This document shows positions 43,446-51,919 of a stretch of 64,000 nt of DNA, one piece after another; position 1 is the stretch's first letter, and every line of letters begins with the position of its first letter. Origin of the DNA: an uncultured Azospirillum sp. Lineage in GTDB: Bacteria; Pseudomonadota; Alphaproteobacteria; RF32; CAG-239. The DNA lies in the NCBI GenBank assembly GCA_902489795.1, contig CABUBU010000005.1:1-64000 (forward strand). Reading direction: 5' to 3'. The translations under genes were made by a program, and so were the position numbers. The notes beneath the pieces are model-generated. The model saw only the letters and a list, made by a program, of their open reading frames with translations. It searched no databases and was not told the origin of the DNA.

Positions 43446-46400
43446 TTACCGCAGTTTTCCCTTCAACTGCGGACGGCCGAGCTTTTTCGCCCGTTTGCTG
43501 ATCTTGCGACGGAGTATGTTTTCCTCGTCGAAAGTTTCGCCGATAATCGCAAACATCATCGGCACAAACAAGGTGGCGACAAAGGTCGACAAAATCATGC
43601 CGCCGATCATGCCGGTGCCGATAGCGTGACGGCTGCCGGCGCCGGCACCGGTGGAAACGGCCAGCGGCAAAACGCCGAAGGTAAATGCCAGCGAAGTCAT
43701 CACAATCGGACGGAAACGCAGTTTGGCCGCGCTGACCGCCGCTTCCGCATAAGTCAGCCCGCGCTGCACTTCCATTACCGCAAACTCAACGATCAGAATG
43801 GCGTTTTTCGCCGCCAGACCGATCAGGGTAACCAGACCAACCTGGAAATACAGATCGTTTTGAATGCCGCGCAGATAAATTGCCAGCAAAGCGCCCAGTA
43901 CCGCAAACGGCACCGACAGGATAACCACGAACGGCAGCGACCATTTTTCATATTGGGCGGCCAGAATCAGGAAGATCATGATCAGACCGAAAACAAAGGC
44001 CTGGGTCGACGCGCCGCCGGTCAGCTTTTCCTGATAGGCGGAACCGATCCACGACAGCGAATAGTCGTCGCCCAGAACCTGACCGGCCACTTCTTCCATC
44101 GCCGCAATCGCCTGACCGGACGAATAACCGTCGCCCGGATCGCCCAGCACCTTGGCGGCCGGGAAAATGTTAAAGCGGTTAACCAGCTCCGGTCCGGTAA
44201 CGCGCTCGACTTTCAGCAGAGTCGACAACGGCACCAGCTGCCCGCTGTTGGATTTGACATAAACGTAACGCAGGTCGTCCGGAGTGCGGCGGAAGCGTCC
44301 TTCCGACTGCAAAATCACCCGGAAATTACGGCCTTTGTAAGTAAAGTCATTAACATAAAGACTGCCGAAGGTTGACTGCATAACCGCATAGATGGCATCG
44401 ATCGACACATTGAGGATCCTTGCCTTTTCGCGATCGAGATCAACCCGGTACTGCGGCGTGCTGACCGAAAACGTGGTACGCACGTTTTTCAGCTCCGGCC
44501 GTTCGTTGGCGGCATTGACAAATTCGGTCACCTTGTCCATCAGCTCGTTTGAACTCTTGCCACCGCGGTTTTGGATATAACCTTCAAAACCGCCGGACAT
44601 GCTCATGCCCATGATCGGCGGCATGGAAAAGGCATAGCCGATGCCCTCGGGCCGGCTCATGCCGAATTTGGTATAAAGCTGAGCCAAAGCGTCCGCCGAT
44701 TGGTCGGCGTTTTCCCGCAGTCCCCAGTCTTTTAAGATGATGAAGCTGATGCCCGAATAGGTGTTCTGGCTCGACGACAGCATATTGTATCCGTTAATCG
44801 TCAGCACGTTTTCCACGTTCGGATCCTTGTCCAGCAGTTTAACTACGGAATCGGTAAAATTCGTCGTCCGCCGCAGCGACGAAGCTTCCGGCATACTATA
44901 GGCCATCAGCAGGTTGCCCTGGTCTTCGCCCGGCACCAGACCGCCCGGCACGATCTTGAACAAAAAGGCAATCGCGGCCAGAACGGCGACGAAACTGACC
45001 GTTGCCGTTTTCCGGTGGTTAAGGAAGAAACGCACGCCGGAAAGATAGGCTTCCGTCACCCATTCGAAAAAGTTGTCAAACCATTTGAAAAAGCCTTTCG
45101 GTTCCTGATGCTGGCGGTTGGGCTTGATGATCAGGGCGCATAGAGCCGGCGTCAGCGTCAGCGCGACAAACGCCGAAATCAACACCGAAACCGCAATCGT
45201 CACCGAAAACTGTTTGTACATAACGCCGGTCATGCCGCCCAGAAAAGCGATCGGCAAAAATACCGACGACAACACCAGAGCCACTGCGACCACCGGTCCC
45301 GACACTTCCTGCATCGCCTTGATCGCCGCTTCTTTCGGGGTCAGCTTTTCCTCGCTCATCAAACGTTCGACGTTTTCCAGCACAATGATGGCGTCGTCAA
45401 CCACGATACCGATTGCCAGAATCAGACCGAACAATGTCAGCAGGTTGATTGAGAAACCGAGCAGATACATACCGGCAAACGCACCGATAATCGACACCGG
45501 CACCGCCAAAATCGGGATCAGGGTCGCCCGCATGTTCTGCAAAAACAAATAGACGACGACGATAACCAGCAGCACCGCCTCAAAGAAGGTATGGATAACT
45601 TCGTTGATCGACACGTTCACAAACAAAGTCGTGTCATACGGAATTTCATAACTGATGCCGTCGGGGAAACTTTTCGACAGTTCTGCCATTTTGGCTTTGA
45701 CCAGATTGGCCGTTTCCAACGCGTTGGCGCCCGGCTGCAGATAAACCGCAAAAGCCACCGCCGGTTCACCGTTGAAATAGGAATTGACGCTGTAGTCCTG
45801 CGCGCCGAGTTCGATCCGCGCCACGTCTTTCAAACGGAGAATACCGCCCTTGTCATCGCTTTTAAGAATAATGTTGCCGAATTCCTTTTCGTCGACCAAA
45901 CGCCCTTTGGTGTTGACCGAATAGGTATAGGGCAGATATTCGTCCAGCGGTTCCTGACCGAACTGACCGGCAGCAAACTGCGAGTTCTGCTCCTGTACGG
46001 CGGCAATCACGTCCTGCGGCGTCATGTCAAAATCCGCCAGTTTGTCGGGCGACAGCATAATCCGCATCGAATAGTCCTGCGAGGCAAACAGCGAAGCGCT
46101 GCCCACGCCCTTGATACGGCGAATTTCGTCCAGCACGTTCAACAGCGCATAGTTGGAAACGTAAATCGTATCATAGCGTTCGGAAGAAGACTTCATCATC
46201 ACGACCTGTAAGATCGAGTTTGATTTCTGTTCAACCGTCACGCCCTGCTTGGTCACTTCGCTCGGCAGTTTGGAAGTCGCCGCCTGCACCTTGTTGTTGA
46301 CGTCAATCGTCGCCTGATCAGGATCGGTGCCGATATCAAATACCACGCCGATGGTCAGATACCCCTGCGAAGTGGCGTTGGAATACATGTAGATCATGTT

Positions 46401-46622
46401 CTTAACGCCGTTGACTTCCTGTTCGATCGGCGCTGCCACCGTATCGGCCAGCACTTCCGCCGTCGCCCCCGGATAGGTGGCGCTGATCTGAATTTCCGTC
46501 GGCACGATGTTGGGGTACTGCTCAATCGGCAGCACCTTCATCGAAACCAACCCCGCCAGCACAAAAACCAGCGACACGACGGTCGCAAAAATCGGGCGGT
46601 CAATAAAAAACTTGGAAAACAT
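43446..46622 (-). CDS. acrB: RND multidrug efflux permease (AcrB/MexB type)
   Basis: The inner-membrane pump of a tripartite drug efflux system (HAE1 family). The 1058 residues begin MFSKFFIDRPIFATVVSLVF and show twelve membrane helices, two large periplasmic loops and the HAE1 motifs, including the charged pair in helix 4 (GLILAIGIVVDDAIIVLENV, two adjacent Asp) and the Lys-bearing helix 10 (GLAAKNAILIVEF). It begins 17 bases after the membrane-fusion gene. No TolC-type channel is seen nearby. Drug range cannot be inferred. Confidence 0.93.
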   Translation of the reverse strand: MFSKFFIDRPIFATVVSLVFVLAGLVSMKVLPIEQYPNIVPTEIQISATYPGATAEVLADTVAAPIEQEVNGVKNMIYMYSNATSQGYLTIGVVFDIGTDPDQATIDVNNKVQAATSKLPSEVTKQGVTVEQKSNSILQVVMMKSSSERYDTIYVSNYALLNVLDEIRRIKGVGSASLFASQDYSMRIMLSPDKLADFDMTPQDVIAAVQEQNSQFAAGQFGQEPLDEYLPYTYSVNTKGRLVDEKEFGNIILKSDDKGGILRLKDVARIELGAQDYSVNSYFNGEPAVAFAVYLQPGANALETANLVKAKMAELSKSFPDGISYEIPYDTTLFVNVSINEVIHTFFEAVLLVIVVVYLFLQNMRATLIPILAVPVSIIGAFAGMYLLGFSINLLTLFGLILAIGIVVDDAIIVLENVERLMSEEKLTPKEAAIKAMQEVSGPVVAVALVLSSVFLPIAFLGGMTGVMYKQFSVTIAVSVLISAFVALTLTPALCALIIKPNRQHQEPKGFFKWFDNFFEWVTEAYLSGVRFFLNHRKTATVSFVAVLAAIAFLFKIVPGGLVPGEDQGNLLMAYSMPEASSLRRTTNFTDSVVKLLDKDPNVENVLTINGYNMLSSSQNTYSGISFIILKDWGLRENADQSADALAQLYTKFGMSRPEGIGYAFSMPPIMGMSMSGGFEGYIQNRGGKSSNELMDKVTEFVNAANERPELKNVRTTFSVSTPQYRVDLDREKARILNVSIDAIYAVMQSTFGSLYVNDFTYKGRNFRVILQSEGRFRRTPDDLRYVYVKSNSGQLVPLSTLLKVERVTGPELVNRFNIFPAAKVLGDPGDGYSSGQAIAAMEEVAGQVLGDDYSLSWIGSAYQEKLTGGASTQAFVFGLIMIFLILAAQYEKWSLPFVVILSVPFAVLGALLAIYLRGIQNDLYFQVGLVTLIGLAAKNAILIVEFAVMEVQRGLTYAEAAVSAAKLRFRPIVMTSLAFTFGVLPLAVSTGAGAGSRHAIGTGMIGGMILSTFVATLFVPMMFAIIGETFDEENILRRKISKRAKKLGRPQLKGKLR

Positions 46623-46639
46623 TGCTTTTTTCTCCCGGA

Positions 46640-47806
46640 TTATTCCTCGACAGTTTCCCGTTCCGCCGGCTGCCCAACGTTTTTGGGATCAACTGTCATG
46701 CCGGGGCGGATCTTCATCAGGTTGCTGACGATCACCCGGTCGCCGGCTTTCAGACCGCTGTCAACGATCCAGCCGCCCTCCTTGGTCATCAGGCCGGTCT
46801 GGATATTAACCGCTTCAACCATCTTTTTGTCATTGACGATATAAACGTAAGAGCCGTTGGCACCCTGCATAATCGCCTCCTGCGGCACGATCAGGGCATT
46901 GACCCGGGTCAGCCCTTCCATCACCAGCCGCAGAAACTGCCCCGGCTTAAGCTGTTTTTTAGGATTGGGGAAAACCGCCCTCAGCTTAATGGTACCGGTT
47001 CCTTCATCAATACCGGAATTGATAAAATTGATCTGTCCCGGCAACGGATAAAAACTGTCATTGCTGAACTTGACTTTGGCCACAATTTCACTCTTATTTT
47101 CCGGATTGCGGATCAAACCATTATTCACCATACCGGAAAGCGACATCATTTCGCTTTCCGAAGCGGAAAAGATGACATAAATCGGATCAAGCTGGGTAAT
47201 GTTGGTCAACAGGCCTGTTGCCGAAATCAGACTTCCTTCCGACTGCACTTCCATACCGGTAACGCCGCTGATCGGCGCAGTGACTTTGGTATAGTCAAAA
47301 TTCAACTGTGCGGTTTCCACTTCCGATTCCGCCATCAGCACCGCCGCTTTCTGCGCTTCCAGTTCAGCTTGGGCGTCATCGCGCGACTTTTCGCTTACCA
47401 CCCGCTGTTTGAACAGCTTTTCGATTCTCGCCCATTCGGTTTCCGCCCGCCGCAGCTGTGCCTTGGCCTTGGCCAGGTTAGCCTTGGCGTTGTTGAGCCT
47501 GGCCTTGTATTCCTTGGGATCGATTTCAAACAAAACGTCTCCCTCTTTGACTTCGCTGCCTTCGATATAATTTTTCTTCAGCAAAATGCCGCTCACCCGC
47601 GCCCGCACTTCCGTTTCCTTGTATCCTTGCGCCCGGGCGGAAAATTCAAAACTGAGAGGCACGTCTTCCGCCGCCACCTCAAGCACATTTACCGGCAGCG
47701 CCGCGGTTTTGGCCGCCGCATTCTGAACCGCGCTTTTGTCTTCCTTGCAGGCGCACAAAGACAGCACCACCGCCAATCCCGCCAACAATTTGCTACTTTT
47801 CCACAT
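46640..47806 (-). CDS. acrA: RND efflux membrane-fusion protein (AcrA type)
   Basis: The periplasmic adaptor for the adjacent RND pump. The ATG at 47806 (AAGGTG upstream) gives a 388-residue lipoprotein: LAVVLSLCAC has the lipobox. It shows the lipoyl-like halves (VRARVSGILLKKNYIEGSEV and VTAPISGVTGMEVQSEG), a coiled-coil hairpin (KAKAQLRRAETEWARIEKL), and beta-barrel and membrane-proximal domains. Length is normal. Confidence 0.93.
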   Translation of the reverse strand: MWKSSKLLAGLAVVLSLCACKEDKSAVQNAAAKTAALPVNVLEVAAEDVPLSFEFSARAQGYKETEVRARVSGILLKKNYIEGSEVKEGDVLFEIDPKEYKARLNNAKANLAKAKAQLRRAETEWARIEKLFKQRVVSEKSRDDAQAELEAQKAAVLMAESEVETAQLNFDYTKVTAPISGVTGMEVQSEGSLISATGLLTNITQLDPIYVIFSASESEMMSLSGMVNNGLIRNPENKSEIVAKVKFSNDSFYPLPGQINFINSGIDEGTGTIKLRAVFPNPKKQLKPGQFLRLVMEGLTRVNALIVPQEAIMQGANGSYVYIVNDKKMVEAVNIQTGLMTKEGGWIVDSGLKAGDRVIVSNLMKIRPGMTVDPKNVGQPAERETVEE

Positions 47807-47902
47807 TTTTTCACCTTTCGTTTTAAAAAACCGACAAAATTTTCTCATACGATAAACCGTTTTTTTACACCCGTCACCTTAATTTTTCATAAACAAACAA
47901 TT

Positions 47903-49240
47903 TTACCGACGGGCAAAAAAATGCCGCATTTTGTATGGTCGGCGCTTTTTCCTGCCGAACCACAGGTAACAGACGAACAAAAACAGCAGCACGCGGGAAA
48001 CCGGCATTGCCAGCCATACACCGTCCAGACCGAACCACACCGGCAGCGTAAACAGACACAGAGGCAGCGCGACAAAAGCGTCACCGTAAATCAACAGCGA
48101 AGAATCCGTGATTTTGCCGGTCGCCTGATAATAATAACCGGCCACCCGGATCACTCCCAGCAGCACGAACGCCGTCGAACTGATAACCAGTCCGTGTGCG
48201 GCAAGAGCCGCTGCATTGCCGTGCAAATTGAACCAGGAGGGGAAAACGTTGTGTCCGACAATCGATACGCACATCAGCACAATCCCCAACCCGAAAGCGG
48301 TATAATAGCCCATGTTGCCGATAATGTTCTGCCGGCGGTGGCGGCCGCCGCCGTAAAGGTAAGCGACCAGCGGCTGCACCCCGAGCGCCAGCCCGGTCAT
48401 CAAAAGCGAACCGAGCGATTCGACCGCGCCGATAAAGGTATAGGCGGCCAGCCCGTCCACCCGTCCGTATTTCAGCGCCTGATAATTATGGAAAAACAGC
48501 ATCGCGATAATCGACAACTGGTTGCCGAGCGAAGGAAAGCCACTTACGACAATGTTTTTCAAATACTTCGGCTTCAGCTTAAACATCTGCCGGTCGAAAC
48601 GAAGAGCAGTCTTCCGGGTAAAGAAATAGGCCAGCCCGGCAACAGCAATCAACATCTGCGCGGTAACCGTGGCATAGGCCGCGCCGGCCACGCCGCCGCC
48701 GAGCGGAAAAATAAAAACATAATCCATTACGATGTTCAGCAGCAACCCGCCGACCATCAGCCACATCGACAGCACCGGCCGGCCGTCGTTGCGGATTACC
48801 GCCAGCACGCCGGTTACCAGCATATAGGCCAGATTGCCGTATATCAAAATCCGCGAATAACGCACGGCGCCTGGCATCAGTTCGTCGGTAGCGCCGAACA
48901 GACGGAGTATGTCGGTCAGAAAACAGTTGACGACAGTCATCATCAGCAGGCTGAACAATACCTGCCAGACCAGCATGTTGCCGAGGCTGAGCCGTGCCAG
49001 CTGCAGATTGCCGTTGCCTCTCGACTGGGCGATGATAATTGCCGCACCGGTTCCCAGCATATCGCCGACCGCGCCGAACATCATCACCAGCGGCCAGGTA
49101 ACCGCCACCGAAGCCAACCCGAGTTCGCCGGCGCTCCAGCCGATAAAAATGGTATCCACGATGCTGTAAGAACCGACGATCAGCATGCCGATCATAGACG
49201 GCAGCACATAAGAAAGAAAAAGTCTGGCATTTTTATTCAT
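47903..49240 (-). CDS. MATE-family multidrug efflux transporter
   Basis: A 445-residue integral membrane protein with twelve predicted helices and the MATE layout of two six-helix halves. It starts MNKNARLFLSYVLPSMIGML and has VDTIFIGWSAGELGLASVAV near 28-47. Such proteins export drugs or metabolites using sodium or proton gradients. The start at 49240 overlaps a short upstream frame by eight bases. It precedes the RND operon on the same strand, so the three transport genes may be co-regulated. Confidence 0.9.
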   Translation of the reverse strand: MNKNARLFLSYVLPSMIGMLIVGSYSIVDTIFIGWSAGELGLASVAVTWPLVMMFGAVGDMLGTGAAIIIAQSRGNGNLQLARLSLGNMLVWQVLFSLLMMTVVNCFLTDILRLFGATDELMPGAVRYSRILIYGNLAYMLVTGVLAVIRNDGRPVLSMWLMVGGLLLNIVMDYVFIFPLGGGVAGAAYATVTAQMLIAVAGLAYFFTRKTALRFDRQMFKLKPKYLKNIVVSGFPSLGNQLSIIAMLFFHNYQALKYGRVDGLAAYTFIGAVESLGSLLMTGLALGVQPLVAYLYGGGRHRRQNIIGNMGYYTAFGLGIVLMCVSIVGHNVFPSWFNLHGNAAALAAHGLVISSTAFVLLGVIRVAGYYYQATGKITDSSLLIYGDAFVALPLCLFTLPVWFGLDGVWLAMPVSRVLLFLFVCYLWFGRKKRRPYKMRHFFARR

Positions 49241-49415
49241 CGGCCGCTTCTCCCGCCGCGGCAAACGCCGGTTCCGTCGGCGCGCCGTCGACGACACATG
49301 TCGCCGTTGCCGGCAGTTTCACATCGGTTGCAAACGAACCGAACGCCGCCAGAAATCCCGCAAACACAAAAACAAACTGCGCCGAACTGCCTGCGGCTTT
49401 TCCCTTGACCGTCAT
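49233..49415 (-). pseudogene. Stub resembling the start of an MFS drug transporter
   Basis: The frame starts at an ATG with a good AAGGAA site and encodes 60 residues: QFVFVFAGFLAAFGSFATDV followed by KLPATATCVVDG. This resembles the first membrane helix and the DMYLPA-type motif of Bcr/CflA transporters, after which the frame ends. The rest of a transporter is absent. It overlaps the MATE start by eight bases and may now serve only as a coupled leader. The call is tentative. Confidence 0.4.
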
Positions 49416-49563
49416 TTTCCGTTCCTTAAAAAAACTTTTTCCAACCGGTGTTTTTTTAATGCGGATTTTTTTAAATTTCAAATGCTTTTTTCACATTCGG
49501 CGACAAATGTTTCCGCCATTTTTCCCCAAAAAAACATACAGGAAAATCCGGCAACGGCACTCG

Positions 49564-49591
49564 TTGACTTTTCGGCATATCGTGATATAAT
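49564..49591 (+). promoter_or_regulatory. Strong promoter before the hydrophilic repeat-like protein
   Basis: TTGACT (49564-49569) and a perfect TATAAT (49586-49591) with a 16-base spacer, 17 bases before the ATG at 49608. Confidence 0.7.
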
Positions 49592-49607
49592 AAAAAATGG
49601 AGAACAT

Positions 49608-50897
49608 ATGGTTGATTTGAATCGATTAAGAGGCGTCTCTGCACGCTCCGAACCGGAAGGCGACATTTCCCCGTCACCGAAAAAAGCGGAATTAAAAGAA
49701 AAGATGGAAGCGCTTTCCGTTAGCATCCGCCGCAAAAAAGAGCGGAAAGAACAACCTCCTCCGACAAACGGAGAAATGCCGGTTGCCGGCAAATACAATC
49801 TGACGCAGGACGAAGCGACCGTCGAAACGGCCTACAAAAATGGAAAAACCAAAACGACCGAAGATATTAAAGTCAGCCGCGTCACAGATACGGTGGAAGA
49901 AAACAAGACAGTCGTCAACACCACCGTTATTGCGGAAAAGAAAGAACTGCACCGGAACGGCAAAACCGCCGCCGAACACTATTCTTCCAGCCATGTTTCG
50001 GAAAAATACAGAGACATCGGCAACAACACCCGCACGGAAACCTCCCGTAACGAAACAACGGAATTCGACCGCCGGGGACGGGCGAGGAAAATCGAAGAAA
50101 CGCAAGACACGCAAACGACGTCCGAAGCGGACGCCCTTGACAGAACTCACGGATACGACGGCTCTCACAGCTGGGGAACTTCGCAAACAATAACTGTTGA
50201 CTTGGACAAACAGGGACGGGAACGAATTTGGAACACGCACAACGAAAGTTTCGGACTGACCTCATCCTTGTCTGACAGTCATACGGAAACCCGCCGCGGC
50301 TATGACATAAACGAAATCTCCCCGGAAACAAACAAAGGAATAAAAGAAACCACACAGGCAAGAGGAACCGCCGACAAAAGAAACCGACAAACAGTATCCG
50401 TCGATTCTTATCAATACGGCACAGACGGCAATTTAAAAAAGTCCTGGTGGGGCCGGTTAACCGACGGCATAAAGGAAACCTACGGCAAAACAAAAGTTGG
50501 CAAAAAAACGACACAAACGGAAATCACCATTGAAAACGGCGAAATTACCGGACAAAGGACAATCATCGACAAAAAAGACAACATAAAACGCAAAAAAATA
50601 AACAAGGGAATGGCCAAGCTCCGCCTGGCAGGCATACGCAGAAAAATCAACAACAGACTGAAAGAAACCGGCAACGTGGCGAACATGGAAGAGTATGCCG
50701 ACAAAATTCCTGCCGTCGACCAAACGGCACGCGCCCCGCTCGGCCTCGCTTTCGATACCATTCCCGATCGGGAAAAATATGAAGAAAACAAACGGGAAGA
50801 TCAGGCTCGCAACGATCAGTTGAGCGAGCGCGCCGACAAAATCACGGCAACCGACGTCATAAATAATCTGATTCGGGAAAAATACATGAAGGAATAA
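49608..50897 (+). CDS. Hydrophilic hypothetical protein, 429 aa
   Basis: No family recognised. The protein is very polar (Thr, Lys, Glu, Arg, Asn rich), with no signal peptide or membrane segment, and shows a loosely repeated TTEFDRRGRARKIEETQDTQ-like pattern also seen as VDLDKQGRERIWNT and VDSYQYGTDGNLKKSW, where strand-like segments with D-x-x-G turns recall Rhs/YD-like repeats. The last part is basic and helical. The ATG at 49608 is preceded by GGAG and a near-consensus promoter, so it is probably well expressed. It could be a structural or effector protein; this is a guess from composition. Confidence 0.65.
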   Translation: MVDLNRLRGVSARSEPEGDISPSPKKAELKEKMEALSVSIRRKKERKEQPPPTNGEMPVAGKYNLTQDEATVETAYKNGKTKTTEDIKVSRVTDTVEENKTVVNTTVIAEKKELHRNGKTAAEHYSSSHVSEKYRDIGNNTRTETSRNETTEFDRRGRARKIEETQDTQTTSEADALDRTHGYDGSHSWGTSQTITVDLDKQGRERIWNTHNESFGLTSSLSDSHTETRRGYDINEISPETNKGIKETTQARGTADKRNRQTVSVDSYQYGTDGNLKKSWWGRLTDGIKETYGKTKVGKKTTQTEITIENGEITGQRTIIDKKDNIKRKKINKGMAKLRLAGIRRKINNRLKETGNVANMEEYADKIPAVDQTARAPLGLAFDTIPDREKYEENKREDQARNDQLSERADKITATDVINNLIREKYMKE

Positions 50898-51240
50898 TCC
50901 GCCGCAAACGACGATTCACTCGGCTGCCGCCTCTTTTTCCGCCGTTTTGCCCGGTTTCCGCACGTTTTCCTTTGTTTCCTGTCGATATCTCCGGCCGCAG
51001 CACGCCGACAACTCCCGTTCAAAAGTTCCTTCCCGCACAAATTCCGAAATTGCCGACGGAGAATTAAATGCCCAACTCCTTTCTGTCTAAACGCTTTTCC
51101 TGATCCGTCCGACCTTCTCCGCGCCGTTTTTCCTATCCCCGTCCGTTTTCCGTACAAATACACAGACCTTTACCCAAACAGAAAACTCTTACGCCTTCTG
51201 CCAGACAAACGACCCGTTTCCGCCGGCGCGGCAAAGCCGA
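50898..51240. other. No gene recognised
   Basis: No frame with start, ribosome site and plausible composition is seen. The DNA lies between the hydrophilic protein gene and a decayed autotransporter and may be eroded from the latter. Confidence 0.5.
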
Positions 51241-51788
51241 CCTGACGGTCGTCCAAAGCAGTTTTATCGGCAAGTACACCTCCGTCAATCAACAGGGAAC
51301 GTCAAACTACGGCGGGGCAATTTACGGCAACGAAAAACAAACGTCAGTCAGACGCTGTTTGAAGGCAACCACGCGACCCAAACCGGCGGCTCGCTCATAA
51401 CCGTCGACCCCAAATTTGAATTTCGCTATGTGCACGGACAATCCAAAAACTTCAAAACCGACAACGGCGAAATCGGCTCCATCGATTCCACCAGTTCGCT
51501 CGTCAGCAGATTTAACCTGCAGACTTCCTACCTGCCGGAAGAGCGAACCTCAAACCGGAAACTGTTTCTGGAACTAAGACTGTACAACGAATGGATCAGC
51601 CGCACCAAAGTCAAATTTGCCGACACGCACCTCACCACTTCCGACTTAAACGGCCTCGGGTTTGACGCGTCACTCAGGTTCAACGCCGCCGTTGCCGAAG
51701 ACGCCTATTGCTGCGGCGCCGTCACCCTGGAAGCCGGTGAACCTATACCTCATACCAGTTGAACGCCGGCCTGCGGGTCAGCTTCTGA
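51241..51788 (+). pseudogene. Remnant of a polymorphic autotransporter adhesin
   Basis: In successive frames one reads ADLTVVQSSFIGKYTSVNQQ then SNYGGAIYGNEKQT, then LFEGNHATQTGGSLITVDPK, then a barrel part (FNLQTSYLPEERT, KLFLELRLYNEWISR) and finally SYQLNAGLRVSF with a stop. The GGAI and F-x-x-N elements fit the passenger repeats of polymorphic membrane-protein-like autotransporters; the end fits an outer-membrane barrel. At least two frameshifts and a missing N-terminal part make it non-functional. Confidence 0.7.
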
Positions 51789-51919
51789 AACGAAGGGAGA
51801 ACATGCCGGCTAACCGGAAGGTAAATCGATTTTCGTGTTAAAATCCGAAGTTATTCCTTGAAAGTCAAAGCAATCTTTAATAAGCTCGGGCTAAAAGAAT
51901 TAACTTAAGAGATGCAGAC

